DNA from: Todiramphus chloris collaris
Lineage: Eukaryota; Chordata; Aves; Coraciiformes; Alcedinidae
Assembly (NCBI GenBank): GCA_025345505.1
Contig: JANVCC010000022.1
Coordinates: 27,074,375-27,138,374, forward strand
DNA length: 64,000 nt
Direction: 5' to 3'
Part shown: positions 63,791-64,000 of the stretch, piece after piece
Layout of the letters: each line of letters begins with the position of its first letter
How positions within the stretch are numbered: the stretch's first letter is position 1
Program-made: the position numbers and the translations under genes
Notes under the pieces: generated by a model
Told to the model about the DNA's origin: nothing
What the model saw: only the letters and a program-made list of their open reading frames with translations
Database searches by the model: none

Positions 63791-64000
63791 AAACTGTATG
63801 GTGAAAAGTGCAAAGCCCGATGAGTCACTTTAGCCCAGGGAGCAGAGTTCAGCTCCAAAGAGCTGCTGGAAGAGGTGCTGTCAGCAAGTAAATGTAGCAC
63901 TTCCACCATGGTTCAGATGGAGCTACAGGCACCACACACTCCAAGCACCAGTTAGCTTTCTACTTAAGGTCCCAACTCACACAGTATCTTGGCACTATTT

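Larger units (their letters stand above)
56527..64000. other. intergenic DNA with candidate regulatory blocks
   Basis: No confirmed gene. It contains AT-rich blocks dense in homeodomain-type sites (about 56950-57275, 58260-58440 and 63600-63790) and one orphan exon-like ORF at 60756-60862. Remaining open frames are short and unrecognised. Confidence 0.55.

Noticed and set aside
41292-64000. XRCC5 (Ku80) 3' exons expected on the - strand from human gene order
   Set aside because: No DVDDLLDMI-like end or FEEASNQLI-like block was recognised on the - strand, so the gene probably starts beyond the right edge.

Overview
This is vertebrate, almost certainly bird, genomic DNA. Coding exons are short and separated by multi-kilobase introns with GT/AG splice sites. 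The clearest dispersed repeat is a 5'-truncated CR1 LINE, the dominant avian retroposon; a solo LTR and an old MIR-type SINE are also present. The species cannot be named from this window.

The only gene I can support is MARCHF4 (membrane-associated RING-CH finger 4, an E3 ubiquitin ligase) on the + strand. Its last three coding exons are here: 10967-11122, 19609-19801 and 40930-41291, with the stop at 41289-41291. Joined, they encode 236 residues: the second half of the RING-CH domain, two membrane segments, a cytoplasmic tail and a C-terminal TTV. The first coding exon, which carries the N-terminus and the first two zinc-binding cysteines, is not in the window and must lie to the left. Positions 1-10966 are therefore intron 1.

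Layout: 1-10966, end of intron 1, with the CR1 at 9024-9474. 11123-19608, intron 2. 19802-40929, intron 3, holding a polypyrimidine microsatellite with an assembly gap (21371-21590), a decayed CR1 reverse-transcriptase piece (about 33227-33480), an antisense solo LTR (35454-36345), an AT-rich stretch that looks like conserved non-coding DNA (about 38270-38780) and a CpG-rich patch just before exon 4. 41292 to about 44490, probable 3' UTR, including a U-rich/A-rich pair, a DNA-transposon-like element with perfect 19-bp inverted ends (42665-43428) and a MIR-type SINE (about 43987-44172). About 44490-64000, intergenic DNA with a 450-bp GA-rich array, a 20-bp perfect palindrome, TAATTA-rich candidate enhancers and one orphan exon-like ORF (60756-60862).

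I found no RNA gene, no CRISPR array and no second recognisable gene. In human the 3' end of MARCHF4 faces the 3' end of XRCC5, but I recognised no XRCC5 (Ku80) C-terminal exon on the - strand here. Most open frames longer than 60 codons in the window look like chance frames or translated simple repeats. I see no previously undescribed multi-gene system; the most interesting items are the inverted-repeat element in the 3' UTR, the solo LTR and the orphan exon candidate.
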